NCBI GenBank assembly: GCA_003517945.1
Contig: DOZP01000196.1
Coordinates: 1-6,387 of the forward strand
DNA length: 6,387 nt
Reading direction: 5' to 3'
Origin: Porphyromonadaceae bacterium
Lineage (GTDB): Bacteria > Bacteroidota > Bacteroidia > Bacteroidales > Tannerellaceae
Shown here: one piece after another, positions 6,376 through 6,387 of the stretch
Position numbering within the stretch: position 1 is the first letter of the stretch
Layout: each line of letters begins with the position of its first letter
Notes under the pieces: generated by a model
Database searches by the model: none
What the model was told of the DNA's origin: nothing
Seen by the model: only the letters and a program-made list of their open reading frames with translations
Made by a program: the position numbers and the translations under genes

Positions 6376-6387
6376 GGTATTATTTTT

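Noticed and set aside
1..6387. CRISPR arrays, tRNA or rRNA genes, transposase or insertion-sequence ends
   Set aside because: No regularly spaced repeats, cloverleaf-like segments, transposase motifs or terminal inverted repeats were seen, including near the deletion junctions.

Overview
The window looks like part of a Bacteroidetes (Bacteroidales-type) chromosome. It carries the N-terminal piece of a SusC-family TonB-dependent transporter, the C-terminal tail of a SusD-like protein, a GH29 fucosidase lipoprotein, a GH2-type beta-galactosidase fragment and a secreted beta-helix protein. All lie on the minus strand in the order expected of a polysaccharide utilization locus (PUL). Start sites are AT-rich with weak or no Shine-Dalgarno sequences, which also fits this phylum.

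Layout in plus-strand coordinates: 1-162 is the 3' end of a plus-strand AAA/DUF4143 ATPase gene that converges on the PUL. 198-2579 (minus) is an apparently complete secreted right-handed beta-helix protein with a C-terminal PDZ-like domain. 2641-3354 (minus) is a GH2 gene whose start and end survive in one open frame but whose catalytic middle is missing. 3383-3451 holds two perfect inverted repeats. 3464-3971 (minus) is a collapsed susC-susD pair: the first ~110 codons of susC run into the last ~58 codons of susD in another frame. 3972-4153 is an AT-rich leader with small dyads. 4154-6244 (minus) is a complete GH29 lipoprotein with two F5/8C (CBM32-like) modules. 6263-6375 (minus) is a tiny remnant: a signal-peptide-like start joined out of frame to what looks like the tail of another protein.

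Transcription runs from high to low coordinates: remnant, GH29, susC/D relic, hairpins, GH2 relic, beta-helix protein. An intact version would import and depolymerise a fucosylated, probably galactose-containing glycan: SusC/D for uptake, GH29 for fucose removal, GH2 for beta-galactoside or related cleavage, and the beta-helix enzyme (possibly GH141-like) for a further cut. The substrate is inference.

The most striking feature is that three neighbouring loci (GH2, susC-susD and the remnant at the right edge) all keep a plausible 5' end and a plausible 3' end with the middle gone, while the two genes between and beside them look whole. This could be real decay by repeated internal deletion or an assembly artefact in highly paralogous genes. 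The sequence alone cannot decide.
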